64,000 nucleotides of DNA, from contig JBPOIU010000020.1 of the NCBI GenBank assembly GCA_052034255.1, positions 1 through 64,000 of the forward strand. The letters run 5' to 3'. The stretch comes from JADJEK01 sp052034255 (GTDB taxonomy: Bacteria > Planctomycetota > B15-G4 > JADJEK01). Shown piece by piece: positions 35,328 through 43,326 of the stretch. Numbering within the stretch: the first letter of the stretch is position 1; each line of letters starts with the position of its first letter. The notes beneath the pieces were generated by a model, which was not told the DNA's origin, did no database searches, and was given only the letters and a program-made list of their open reading frames with translations. The translations under genes and the position numbers were made by a program.

Positions 35328-37136
35328 CTGAGCCTTCCTTCCCCCCCGTCCGCGTTCGCCTCGCTCGGACTCTCTCCTCCCGCGCTCGAGGCCCTCGCGC
35401 GACTCGGCTTCCAAACGCCGACCCCCATTCAACTTCAAGCGATCCCCCCGGCGCTGGCCGGGCACGACGTGATCGGCGGCGCCGCGACCGGCACCGGCAA
35501 GACGGCGGCGTTCCTCCTGCCCCTGATCGACCGACTCGCAGGCAAGCGCGGGACACGCGCCCTGGTGCTCGCGCCCACGCGCGAGCTCGTCATGCAGATC
35601 CTCGAACAAGTGCATGCCCTCGGCGGCAAGCGCCACTACCGCGGCGCGTGCATCATCGGCGGCGAAGCCATGGGCCCGCAGGTCCGCGCGCTGCGTGAGC
35701 AGTACGAGATCATCGTCGCGACGCCCGGTCGCCTCTGCGACCACCTGAACCGCGGCAACGTGCGCCTCGACCAGATCGAGGTGCTCGTGCTCGACGAAGC
35801 CGACCGCATGCTCGACATGGGCTTCCGCGCGCAACTCGATGCGATCCTGAGCCGCGTCCCGCGCGCACGCCAGACGCTGCTGTTCTCGGCCACCATCGGT
35901 GGCGAGGTCGGCGGCTTCGCGAAACGTCACCTGAAGGACCCCGTCCGCGTCGAAGTCGCGAAGAGCGGCACGATGGCGCGCAAGGCCACGCAGGCCGTCT
36001 ACCACGTCCACGAAGCCGACAAGCCGGCGCTGCTGCTGTCGTTGCTGGCGAAGGACGAGGATTCGACGCTCGTCTTCACCCGCACGCAACACCGCGCGGA
36101 CAAGCTCGCGAAGACGCTGGCGCGCGTCGGCATCAACGTCGCGCGGATCCACGGCGGGCGGTCGCAAGCACAACGCAAACACGCGCTCGAGGGCTTCCGC
36201 GCCGGCGCGTACCGCGTGCTGGTCGCGACCGACATCGCCGCGCGCGGCATCGATGTGGTCGGAATCGGGCACGTCGTGAACTTCGACCTCTCCCATTCGC
36301 CGGAAGACCACGTCCACCGCGTCGGACGCACCGCGCGTGCGGAAGCGTCCGGCCATGCATCGACGCTGGCGTCGGCACCGGAAGGCAAGCTGCTGCGCGA
36401 CATCGAGCGCTTCACGCGCACGCAGTTGCCTCGCTGCGAGCTGCCGGCCGACCTCGCGCATTGGCGCGCCGAGATCGAGCGCACGTTGACCGAGGCGCGC
36501 ACGAACGCGAGTTCGCGACCGTCGTCCCGGGCACACGGCGGTGGCCACGGTCCGAGCCATGGCGGCGCGCACGGCAAGTCGCGTGGCGGTCGTTTCGGCA
36601 GCAAGGGCGGTTTCGCCTCGCGCGGCGATCGGGCCGATCGGGCCGACCGCGAAGGCTTCGGCGAACGCGGTTCGTACCGGGATCGCGACGCATTCGACGA
36701 CCGCTCGCACGCCGAGCCGCGCCGGCCGCACCGCGACGACTCCGCTCCGCGTCCGACGTCGTCGCACGGCGGCGCGCGGCGGCCGTATCGCGCCGAGCCG
36801 GCAGCGCAGGGTGAACGCGACGCGCACGCGCCGCGCTCCGAACGCGCTCCGCACGCCCCGCGCCCGCAACGCGACTCCGACGCTCGGCCGTCGCGCAGCA
36901 AGTGGGCTCCGCGCAAGCCGCGCGGAGACTTCGCGCCGCGCCCGCCGCGCGGCGATTCGACCTCGAACCCGCGATCCGGGGATGCTGCGCCACGGCACCC
37001 GGATTCCGGTTCCGCGCCACGACCGCACCACGGTGGTCGGCACGGTCCGCACAAGTCGTCCTCTTCGCAAGGGTCGTCCCGCGGCTTCACGCCCGCGCGC
37101 GACCGTAATCCCCATCGCAAGAGAGGTCACGCCTGA
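35328..37136 (+). CDS. DEAD-box ATP-dependent RNA helicase
   Basis: 602 aa if translation starts at CTG 35328; the first standard start (GTG 35469) would remove the Q motif. From the CTG, residues ~10-38 give F-A-S-L-G-L-S-P-P-A-L and G-F-Q-T-P-T-P-I-Q, a good Q motif. Motif I is A-T-G-T-G-K-T, motif II D-E-A-D, motif III S-A-T, and motif VI H-R-V-G-R-T-A-R. About 200 C-terminal residues (~400-602) are low-complexity, rich in Arg, Gly, His, Ser and Pro, like RhlE-type RNA-binding tails. Likely acts in ribosome assembly or mRNA unwinding, often cold-induced. A ~220-bp leader precedes it. It overlaps the desaturase start by CTGA. Confidence 0.9.
   Translation: MSLPSPPSAFASLGLSPPALEALARLGFQTPTPIQLQAIPPALAGHDVIGGAATGTGKTAAFLLPLIDRLAGKRGTRALVLAPTRELVMQILEQVHALGGKRHYRGACIIGGEAMGPQVRALREQYEIIVATPGRLCDHLNRGNVRLDQIEVLVLDEADRMLDMGFRAQLDAILSRVPRARQTLLFSATIGGEVGGFAKRHLKDPVRVEVAKSGTMARKATQAVYHVHEADKPALLLSLLAKDEDSTLVFTRTQHRADKLAKTLARVGINVARIHGGRSQAQRKHALEGFRAGAYRVLVATDIAARGIDVVGIGHVVNFDLSHSPEDHVHRVGRTARAEASGHASTLASAPEGKLLRDIERFTRTQLPRCELPADLAHWRAEIERTLTEARTNASSRPSSRAHGGGHGPSHGGAHGKSRGGRFGSKGGFASRGDRADRADREGFGERGSYRDRDAFDDRSHAEPRRPHRDDSAPRPTSSHGGARRPYRAEPAAQGERDAHAPRSERAPHAPRPQRDSDARPSRSKWAPRKPRGDFAPRPPRGDSTSNPRSGDAAPRHPDSGSAPRPHHGGRHGPHKSSSSQGSSRGFTPARDRNPHRKRGHA
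37119..37126 (+). promoter_or_regulatory. Shine-Dalgarno for a CTG start
   Basis: AAGAGAGG six bases before CTG at 37133, which overlaps the helicase stop codon as CTGA. Good match and spacing. Confidence 0.6.
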
Positions 37137-37990
37137 ACTCTGCACCCAATTCGCCCGCGTCCGCGTCTCGCGATCCTGATCGGCCTTGGACCTGGAGCTG
37201 GTTCACGTGGCTCCCCGGCGAGGGGCTCACGCTGGCTTGGATCGTGCTGATCCATGTCACGTCGATCGTCGGATTGATCCTCTACCCCTGGCCCGGGATC
37301 TCGATCGCGGTGGCCGCCTACGCGCTCTACTTCCTCGGCGGGCTCGGCACGACGGTGGCCTACCACCGCGCGCTCGCCCACCGCGCGCTGAAGCTCCATC
37401 CGATCGTCGAGTGTCCCCTGGTCGCATTCGCGATCTTCAATGGTTCGGGCACGCCGGCCACGTGGTCGGCGAATCACCGCAACCATCACGCGAATGCCGA
37501 CACCGTGCGCGACATCTCGAGTCCGCGCATCGGCGGCTTCTGGTGGTCGCACCTGCGCTGGCTGTGGCAAGCGTCGTGCAGCCCGGTCGACCGCTGGGCT
37601 CCGGATCTCGACACGCCGTACTGGCGGTTCTGGACCCGCGCGCAGGTTCCGATCCTCGCGCTGTCGTTCTTCGGTGGCTTGCTGATCAGCCCGGCGGCCT
37701 TCTTCTGGCTCGGCGCGATCCGACTGACGGTGTCGCTGCACGCGCAGTGCTTCGTCAACTCGCTCGCGCACATGAAGAAGGGTGTCGCGCCGGGTGAGGA
37801 CTCGAGTCAGAACCTCGCGTCGCTCGGCCTCGTCCATTCCTTCCAGGGCGAGAACTGGCATCGCAACCACCACGCGGAACCCAACAGCGCGCGACTCGGT
37901 CGCGGCTGGGCGCAAATCGACCTCGGCTGGGTCTTGATCGTGACGCTCGAGAAGCTCGGGCTCGCGACCAAGGTTCGTCGACCGAACTGA
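37133..37990 (+). CDS. acyl-CoA desaturase-like fatty acid desaturase
   Basis: 285 aa if started at CTG 37133; 248 aa from GTG 37244, which would cut into the first membrane helix. The three His boxes are present: H-R-A-L-A-H, H-R-N-H-H and a second H-R-N-H-H near the C-terminus, with hydrophobic segments between. The layout matches Delta9-type acyl-CoA/acyl-lipid desaturases, diiron membrane enzymes that introduce a double bond into fatty acids. The CTG has AAGAGAGG six bases upstream and overlaps the helicase stop (CTGA), so the two genes are likely translationally coupled. The double-bond position is inferred. Confidence 0.9.
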   Translation: MNSAPNSPASASRDPDRPWTWSWFTWLPGEGLTLAWIVLIHVTSIVGLILYPWPGISIAVAAYALYFLGGLGTTVAYHRALAHRALKLHPIVECPLVAFAIFNGSGTPATWSANHRNHHANADTVRDISSPRIGGFWWSHLRWLWQASCSPVDRWAPDLDTPYWRFWTRAQVPILALSFFGGLLISPAAFFWLGAIRLTVSLHAQCFVNSLAHMKKGVAPGEDSSQNLASLGLVHSFQGENWHRNHHAEPNSARLGRGWAQIDLGWVLIVTLEKLGLATKVRRPN

Positions 37991-38011
37991 ACGCCGCGGC
38001 GGCGCGCCGCT

Positions 38012-38515
38012 TCAAGTTCCCGCGGGAACGGCTGCGGTGGGCATCGTCGACGGGCTCGGAGACGCCGCGGACGTGGCGCCTTTCGTCGCGTCGACTGCGA
38101 GGATGCGGCGCTTGACGTCGCTCGTCGACACGCCCTGCGTGTACGGCACGTACTTCATGCGGATGCCGTGTTCCTGCAGGAACGCTTCGTCGATGCCGAG
38201 CTGGCGCACGAGCGAATCGCCGGTCCAGTCGTCGCCGTGCAGGATGAAGTCGGGGCGCAGCAGTTCCATGTAGACGCGCTGCATCGCGTGCGACTCCATG
38301 ACGAACGCGAGGTCGACGTAGCGACACGCGCGCACGACTTGGAGGCGCTCGAGCTCGTTCATCACGGGCTTGCCCTTGTACGAGGTCGTGAACGCGTCGC
38401 TGTTCAGCGCGACGATCACGTAGTCCGCGATCTCCCGCGCGCGACGCAGCAGATTCACGTGTCCGGCATGGAAGCAGTCGAACGTGCCGCCGACGTAGAT
38501 GCTCGTCTTCTTCAT
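38012..38515 (-). CDS. cytidylyltransferase-like nucleotidyltransferase
   Basis: 167 aa from the ATG at 38515 with GGAG upstream; 18 extra codons in frame are not likely coding. G-G-T-F-D-C-F-H-A-G-H-V-N-L-L carries the H-x-G-H nucleotide-binding motif, and V-S-T-S-D-V-K-R-R-I is the typical C-terminal (I)-S-T-S/T motif. It fits the glycerol-3-phosphate/heptose-1-phosphate/ethanolamine-phosphate cytidylyltransferase group. Substrate unknown. The last ~25 residues are Ala/Ser/Pro-rich and probably disordered. It is a single gene on the minus strand, convergent with the desaturase. Confidence 0.88.
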   Translation of the reverse strand: MKKTSIYVGGTFDCFHAGHVNLLRRAREIADYVIVALNSDAFTTSYKGKPVMNELERLQVVRACRYVDLAFVMESHAMQRVYMELLRPDFILHGDDWTGDSLVRQLGIDEAFLQEHGIRMKYVPYTQGVSTSDVKRRILAVDATKGATSAASPSPSTMPTAAVPAGT

Positions 38516-38573
38516 GACCGTGCTCCGACGGGAGAACCCGCGAGTCTCATCGGACCCGCCGGAGCGCAACCTT

Positions 38574-38612
38574 GAGCCGAACGGGGACGGAGGCGCGTCT
38601 GTCCCCGTCAGC
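38574..38612. repeat. REP-like 39-bp repeat, copy 1
   Basis: A 39-bp unit with the imperfect palindrome GGGGACGGAGGCGC / GTCTGTCCCC (38583-38606). It recurs 47 bp downstream with a single mismatch. It lies between the cytidylyltransferase and RND genes. Confidence 0.75.
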
Positions 38613-38620
38613 CCGACCGC

Positions 38621-38659
38621 GAGCCCAACGGGGACGGAGGCGCGTCTGTCCCCGTCAGC
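38621..38659. repeat. REP-like 39-bp repeat, copy 2
   Basis: A near-identical second copy (one mismatch to copy 1), with its palindrome at 38630-38653. Its end overlaps the stop codon of the RND gene (38655). Same family as the perfect palindrome at 191-214. Confidence 0.75.
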
Positions 38660-41600
38660 GCTTGCGGCGGCGGGCTGCGTCGTCGAACAGCGAGTACGCG
38701 ACGGGCGTCACGACCAGCGAGAGCAGCAAGCTCAACGCTTGGCCGCCGACGATGACTTTCGCCATGTCCGCGCGGTTCGCGGCCCCCGGTCCCTCGCCCA
38801 GTGCGATCGGGATCATCGCCGCCACCAGCATCAGCGTCGTCATGAGGATCGGGCGCAGCCGCACCCGGTTCGCCTCCAGCACGATCCAATCCCGCACGAT
38901 CGTCTGCTTTGCCCGTGCGGTCGAGGCCGACTCCGCCCGCGCGCGCACGGCGGCCGGAACCAGCTCCGGTCGCGCGGCGACGCGCTCGCGCAGCACGTTC
39001 GTGTGGTCGATCTGCAGGATGCCGTTCTTCTTGACGATGCCGAACAGCAGGAACAGGCCGAGCACGGAGAACAGCGTCAGCGGCTGCCCGAGCGCGATCA
39101 GCGAGATCAGCGCGAACGGGATCGTCAGCGGCACCGCGAGCAGGATCGTGATCGGATGCACGAAGCTCTCGAACTGCGCCGCGAGCACCATGTACATGAA
39201 GACCAGCGACAGGCCGAACGCGAGGAAGAACGCGCGCACGGACTCCGCTTGGTTGCGCGCACGGCCGACCGCCTCGAACCGATACGTCGGCGGCGCGTCG
39301 AGCTTCGCGAACGCCTCGAGGAACTTCTGCGACGCAGTGCCCGTCGGCATGCCGTTCACGTTGGCGACGATCGAGATCTTGCGCGCCAGCCGCGCGCGGT
39401 CGATCTGCGCGGGCCCGAGCGCTTCGAGCGGCGTCGCCAGGTTCTCGAGCCGCACGAGAGTTCCCGTCTCCGAGCGCAATCCGATCGCGCCCAGCGCGCG
39501 GGCATCGTCGCGATCCGCGCCTTCGGCACGCAACCAGACGTCGTACTGCTCGCCGGTCGACCCATCCTTGAAGTCCGAGACGATCTCGCCGCCGACCAAC
39601 GTCCGCAGCGAGGTGGACACGTCTTGCATCGTCACGCCGAGGTCGCTGGCGCGTTCGCGGTCGACATGCACGCGAAGTTCGGGCTTGCGCGTCGACAAGG
39701 TCGTGTCGACGTCGACGAGCCCGGGCAGCGCGCGCAAGCTCGCGACGATCTGCGCGGCATAGTCGTTCAGTCGCTCCAGATCCGGACCCGTCAGTTGGAA
39801 CTCGAGATCCGCGTTCGCGGCGCCGCTCTGCGCGACTTTCGCCGGCTCTTGGACGCTGGTGCGCAGATCCGGGTAATCGGCCATCATCGCGCGCACGCGC
39901 GACATGACGTCCTGCTGCGAGTACTCCGTGCGCCGTTGCTCCAGATCCTCGATGCGCACGAAGATCGTGCCTTTGCTGATCGGCCCTTCGCCCGGCGCCT
40001 GCCGCCCGGACGTGTCGCCGATCTCCGTCAACACCGACGTCACTTCGGGCCACGCGGCGAGGCGGCGCTCGATGCTGCCGAACACGTCGCTCGCCTTTTG
40101 CAGCGACCAACCCTCGGGCGTCGTGATCGCGAGTTCGAACTCCGATTGATCGTCCTTCGGCACGAAGTTGAACCCGGTGAGCGCCAACAGGCCCGGCCAG
40201 TCGAGCGCCGCCAAACGCTGCGCGCGCGCCGGATCGGAGAACGACAGCCAGCGCGAGAACGGCAACGGGAACACGCTCGCCGTCGAGACGACGGTCGCCA
40301 ACACCACGAGCAAGCGATGTCGCAACGACCACGCCAAGAGGCCGAGGTACGGCGCCTCGACGATCCGCTCGTAGATCGTCCTGCGCCCGCCTTCACCGCG
40401 CCGCGCCACCGGCTTCAGGAGCCGCGCCGACAGCATCGGCGTCAACGTCAGGCTGACCCCGAGCGACACGATCGTCGCCACCGCGCACGTGATGCCGAAC
40501 GACTGCAAGAACCGCCCGACCACGCCCTCCATGAACGCGATCGGCAGGAAGATCACGAACAACGACAACGTCGTCGCGACCACCGCCAGCGTGATCTCCT
40601 TCGTGCCCTCCTCGGCCGCGGTGCGCGGATCGGCGCCTTCTTCTTCCATCCAGCGGAAGACGTTTTCGATCACGACCACGGCGTCGTCGACGACGACGCC
40701 GATCATCAAGACCAGCGCGATCAGCGTGATGTTGTTGAACGTGAGGTCGAACGCGCGCATCACCGGGAACACGGCGACGATCGACACCGGGATCGCCAGC
40801 CCGGCGACGAGCGTCGTGCGCCAGTCGCGCAGGAACAGCAGGATCGTGATGACGACCAGCGCTGCGCCGAGCACGAGGTGGACTTGCACCTCATGCAGCG
40901 ACGCCTTGATGAAGCGCGACTGATCGCGCAGCACCGTGGCCTCGACATCGGCGAAGCCCTCGCGCGCGAGCCCCGCGGCGAGGTCCGACAGCCGCGCTTT
41001 CACGCGATCGATGACCTCGACCGAGTTGGTGCCGCTCTGCTTCATCACGACCAGCGTCACCGCCGGCACGCCGTCCAAGCGCGCCAATGAACGCGGCGGC
41101 TCGATCCCATCCTCGACGCAGTGCGCGCCGCCGAGGTCGCGGATGCGGATCGGATAGCCGTCGCGGTTGACGACGATCAACTCGGCGAGCTCCGCCGGCA
41201 CCAGCACGCGGCCCGCGGTCCGCAATACGAGTTCGCGCGTGCGTTGCTCGACGCGGCCACCCGGCAACTCGACGTTCTGTTGCGACAGGGCGCGCGCGAC
41301 GTCGGCGATCGACACGCCGAGCGCTTCGAGCTTGCGCGTGTCCACGGTGACGTGGATGGCGCGCTTCTCGCCGCCGACCACCGTCACCGACCCAACGCCG
41401 TCGATCCCGGACAAGAAGTCCGCGATGCGCTTCTCCGCGACCTCGGTCAGCTCGCGCAAGCTGCGGCGTCCCGCCAGCGCGATCGTCATGACCGGCGACG
41501 CGTCGACGTCGAACTTCTCGATGATCGGCGTACGCGTCCCGCTCGGCAGGCGCGACAGGATCGTGTTGACCTTGCTCTGGATCTCCTGCTGCGCGACGTC

Positions 41601-41903
41601 GCGGTTCTTCGACAGCAGGAACTGCACCACCACCGCGCTGACGCCCTCGGTGGTCGTACTGCGCAAATCGTCGATCCCGGCGATCGTGTTGACCGCCTCT
41701 TCGATCACCTTCGTGACGCCGATCTCCATCTCTTCGACCGACGTGCCGGGGCGGCTCGTCGTGATGGTCACGACCGGGACGTCGACGTTCGGCAACAGAT
41801 CGACGCCGATGCCCTTCAGCGCGATCAGCCCGAGCACGACGGGCAGCGCGACCAGCATCACGGTGAACACCGGCCGCCGAATGCACAGCGATGCGAGGTT
41901 CAA
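38655..41903 (-). CDS. RND-family efflux pump, inner-membrane subunit
   Basis: 1082 aa from a TTG at 41903, overlapping the stop of the membrane-fusion gene (TTGA), with an AAGGAC sequence upstream. The first residues, L-A-S-L-C-I-R-R-P-V-F-T-V-M, are the classic AcrB/MdtB-like start, and twelve membrane segments flank two large periplasmic loops. The functional helix contains the expected acidic pair in V-V-D-D-A-V-V-V-I-E-N. Slightly longer than the usual ~1030 residues. It belongs to the tripartite exporters that use proton motive force. No outer-membrane TolC gene is adjacent, so it must use one elsewhere. Substrate unknown. Confidence 0.95.
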   Translation of the reverse strand: MNLASLCIRRPVFTVMLVALPVVLGLIALKGIGVDLLPNVDVPVVTITTSRPGTSVEEMEIGVTKVIEEAVNTIAGIDDLRSTTTEGVSAVVVQFLLSKNRDVAQQEIQSKVNTILSRLPSGTRTPIIEKFDVDASPVMTIALAGRRSLRELTEVAEKRIADFLSGIDGVGSVTVVGGEKRAIHVTVDTRKLEALGVSIADVARALSQQNVELPGGRVEQRTRELVLRTAGRVLVPAELAELIVVNRDGYPIRIRDLGGAHCVEDGIEPPRSLARLDGVPAVTLVVMKQSGTNSVEVIDRVKARLSDLAAGLAREGFADVEATVLRDQSRFIKASLHEVQVHLVLGAALVVITILLFLRDWRTTLVAGLAIPVSIVAVFPVMRAFDLTFNNITLIALVLMIGVVVDDAVVVIENVFRWMEEEGADPRTAAEEGTKEITLAVVATTLSLFVIFLPIAFMEGVVGRFLQSFGITCAVATIVSLGVSLTLTPMLSARLLKPVARRGEGGRRTIYERIVEAPYLGLLAWSLRHRLLVVLATVVSTASVFPLPFSRWLSFSDPARAQRLAALDWPGLLALTGFNFVPKDDQSEFELAITTPEGWSLQKASDVFGSIERRLAAWPEVTSVLTEIGDTSGRQAPGEGPISKGTIFVRIEDLEQRRTEYSQQDVMSRVRAMMADYPDLRTSVQEPAKVAQSGAANADLEFQLTGPDLERLNDYAAQIVASLRALPGLVDVDTTLSTRKPELRVHVDRERASDLGVTMQDVSTSLRTLVGGEIVSDFKDGSTGEQYDVWLRAEGADRDDARALGAIGLRSETGTLVRLENLATPLEALGPAQIDRARLARKISIVANVNGMPTGTASQKFLEAFAKLDAPPTYRFEAVGRARNQAESVRAFFLAFGLSLVFMYMVLAAQFESFVHPITILLAVPLTIPFALISLIALGQPLTLFSVLGLFLLFGIVKKNGILQIDHTNVLRERVAARPELVPAAVRARAESASTARAKQTIVRDWIVLEANRVRLRPILMTTLMLVAAMIPIALGEGPGAANRADMAKVIVGGQALSLLLSLVVTPVAYSLFDDAARRRKR

Positions 41904-43189
41904 GGCGAGTCCTTGCGCGCCGGCCCCGCATCCTCGGCAGCGGTCCGAGGCGCGATCGGCGGACCGTCCAATGCGCTGGCCGGCTTGACCTCGACCTCGG
42001 TCCGATCGGCGATCTTCGTCAGTCCGCTGACGATCACCGGTGCGACGCCCGAGAAGCCCTCGACGACCTCCACCATCTCGCCGGATCGCATGCCGATGCG
42101 CACGCGATGCAACACGGCGCGACCGTCCTCCACGGTGAACACCTTCGATTCACCGACGTACGTCGCGACCGCGGCGAGCGGCACGAACGTCACGTCGGCC
42201 TCGACCCGCGTCTCGATCGCCGCGCGCGCGAAGCCGCCCGGACGCAGCGCGCCGTTCGCGTTCGCGATGCGGACCTCCACGCGGAAGGTCCGCGACCGCG
42301 CGTCGATGGTCGGCGCGACGCGCGCGACCGTGCCCACGACCGCGTCGGGCGAAGCGTCGGCCCGCACCTCCACCGCTTGGCCGACGGCGACTTCGCGGGC
42401 GTAGCGCTCCGGCACGTCGGCGATGAGGTCGATCGGGTCGTGGACGACCAACGCGAACAGCGGGTCCCCCGCGCGCACGAACTCGCCGACGTCGACGAAC
42501 CGTCGCGCGACCGCGCCGCGCAAATCGGGCGGCGCGTGGACCACGGTGTCGGCGAGGCGCTGCTCGGCGGTCTTGCGCTCGGCTTCGCGTGTGCGGGCTT
42601 CCGCGAGTAGCGCACGTGCGATCGTGATCTCCAGCTCGTGCGTCGCGATCGCGACTTGCCACTGGGTTTCGAGATCGGCGAGATCCTGATCGGAGATGAC
42701 GGGCGGATCCTGGTGGAACAGCGTCGTGCCGCGGTCGTACTTCGCGCGCTCGTTCTTCACTTGCAGCGCGGCGCGAGCGACGGCCGGGACCGCGTCGACG
42801 TCGAGTTCGCCGGACGGGAACGCGTCGAGCCCGATCTTGCGCAACGTCTGGAGGACCATCGCTGCGCGCTCGGCCGACTCGAGCTCGTACTCGACCGGAT
42901 CGAGGCGCGCGAGCACCGCTCCCGGCTCGACGACGTCCCCGAGGTCGTGTTGCAGCGCGAGCACGCGACCGTCGACCTCCGCGGAGACCGTCGCCTCACG
43001 CGCGCCGCGCAGCGTGCCGACGACGTCGACCCGACGCGTGATGCGGCGCAACTCGCTTCCTTCGACGGTGACGACCACCTTCGAGTCGGCGGCCGCCGAC
43101 TTCGCCTGATTCGCCGGGCGTGAACAGGCCGCCAGCGCGAGGATCCCGCATGCCACCCATCGCTTCCACGCGCTCGTCATTCCGGCCAT
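41900..43189 (-). CDS. RND periplasmic adaptor (membrane-fusion) lipoprotein
   Basis: 429 aa from the ATG at 43189; an ATG at 43180 is an alternative. Both give a lipoprotein signal (L-A-L-A-A-C). The protein has the HlyD/AcrA order: a biotinyl-lipoyl-like half (V-D-G-R-V-L-A-L-Q-H-D-L-G-D-V-V-E-P-G), an alpha-helical coiled-coil hairpin at ~130-250, the second lipoyl half and a beta barrel (V-P-L-A-A-V-A-T-Y-V). The C-terminus is Pro/Ala-rich. It overlaps the RND pump gene (TTGA), so the two are an operon. A terminator at 43266-43296 separates them from the upstream FG-GAP gene. Confidence 0.92.
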   Translation of the reverse strand: MAGMTSAWKRWVACGILALAACSRPANQAKSAAADSKVVVTVEGSELRRITRRVDVVGTLRGAREATVSAEVDGRVLALQHDLGDVVEPGAVLARLDPVEYELESAERAAMVLQTLRKIGLDAFPSGELDVDAVPAVARAALQVKNERAKYDRGTTLFHQDPPVISDQDLADLETQWQVAIATHELEITIARALLAEARTREAERKTAEQRLADTVVHAPPDLRGAVARRFVDVGEFVRAGDPLFALVVHDPIDLIADVPERYAREVAVGQAVEVRADASPDAVVGTVARVAPTIDARSRTFRVEVRIANANGALRPGGFARAAIETRVEADVTFVPLAAVATYVGESKVFTVEDGRAVLHRVRIGMRSGEMVEVVEGFSGVAPVIVSGLTKIADRTEVEVKPASALDGPPIAPRTAAEDAGPARKDSP

Positions 43190-43265
43190 CCATCCGAAGA
43201 TCCGCCACGAGTCCGGCACGGTAGCAGCCGACCGCGCCCGCCGTGCGGGCCACCGCAAAACGACA

Positions 43266-43296
43266 CGGGCCCCGGATCCTGAAGATCCGGAGCCCG
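43266..43296 (-). terminator. rho-independent terminator after the FG-GAP gene
   Basis: A 13-bp stem with one mismatch (43266-43278 and 43284-43296) and a 5-nt loop, followed on the minus strand by TGTCGTTTTG. It lies 31 bp after the stop at 43327 and ends that transcript before the RND operon start. Confidence 0.75.
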
Positions 43297-43326
43297 CGTC
43301 GCGCGCTTGCGCGCATCCCGCGTGGA

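Noticed and set aside
38499..41090. An 863-aa plus-strand ORF opposite the RND pump
   Set aside because: Low-complexity Arg/Glu/Asp-rich sequence, antisense to a clear RND gene; not a real protein.
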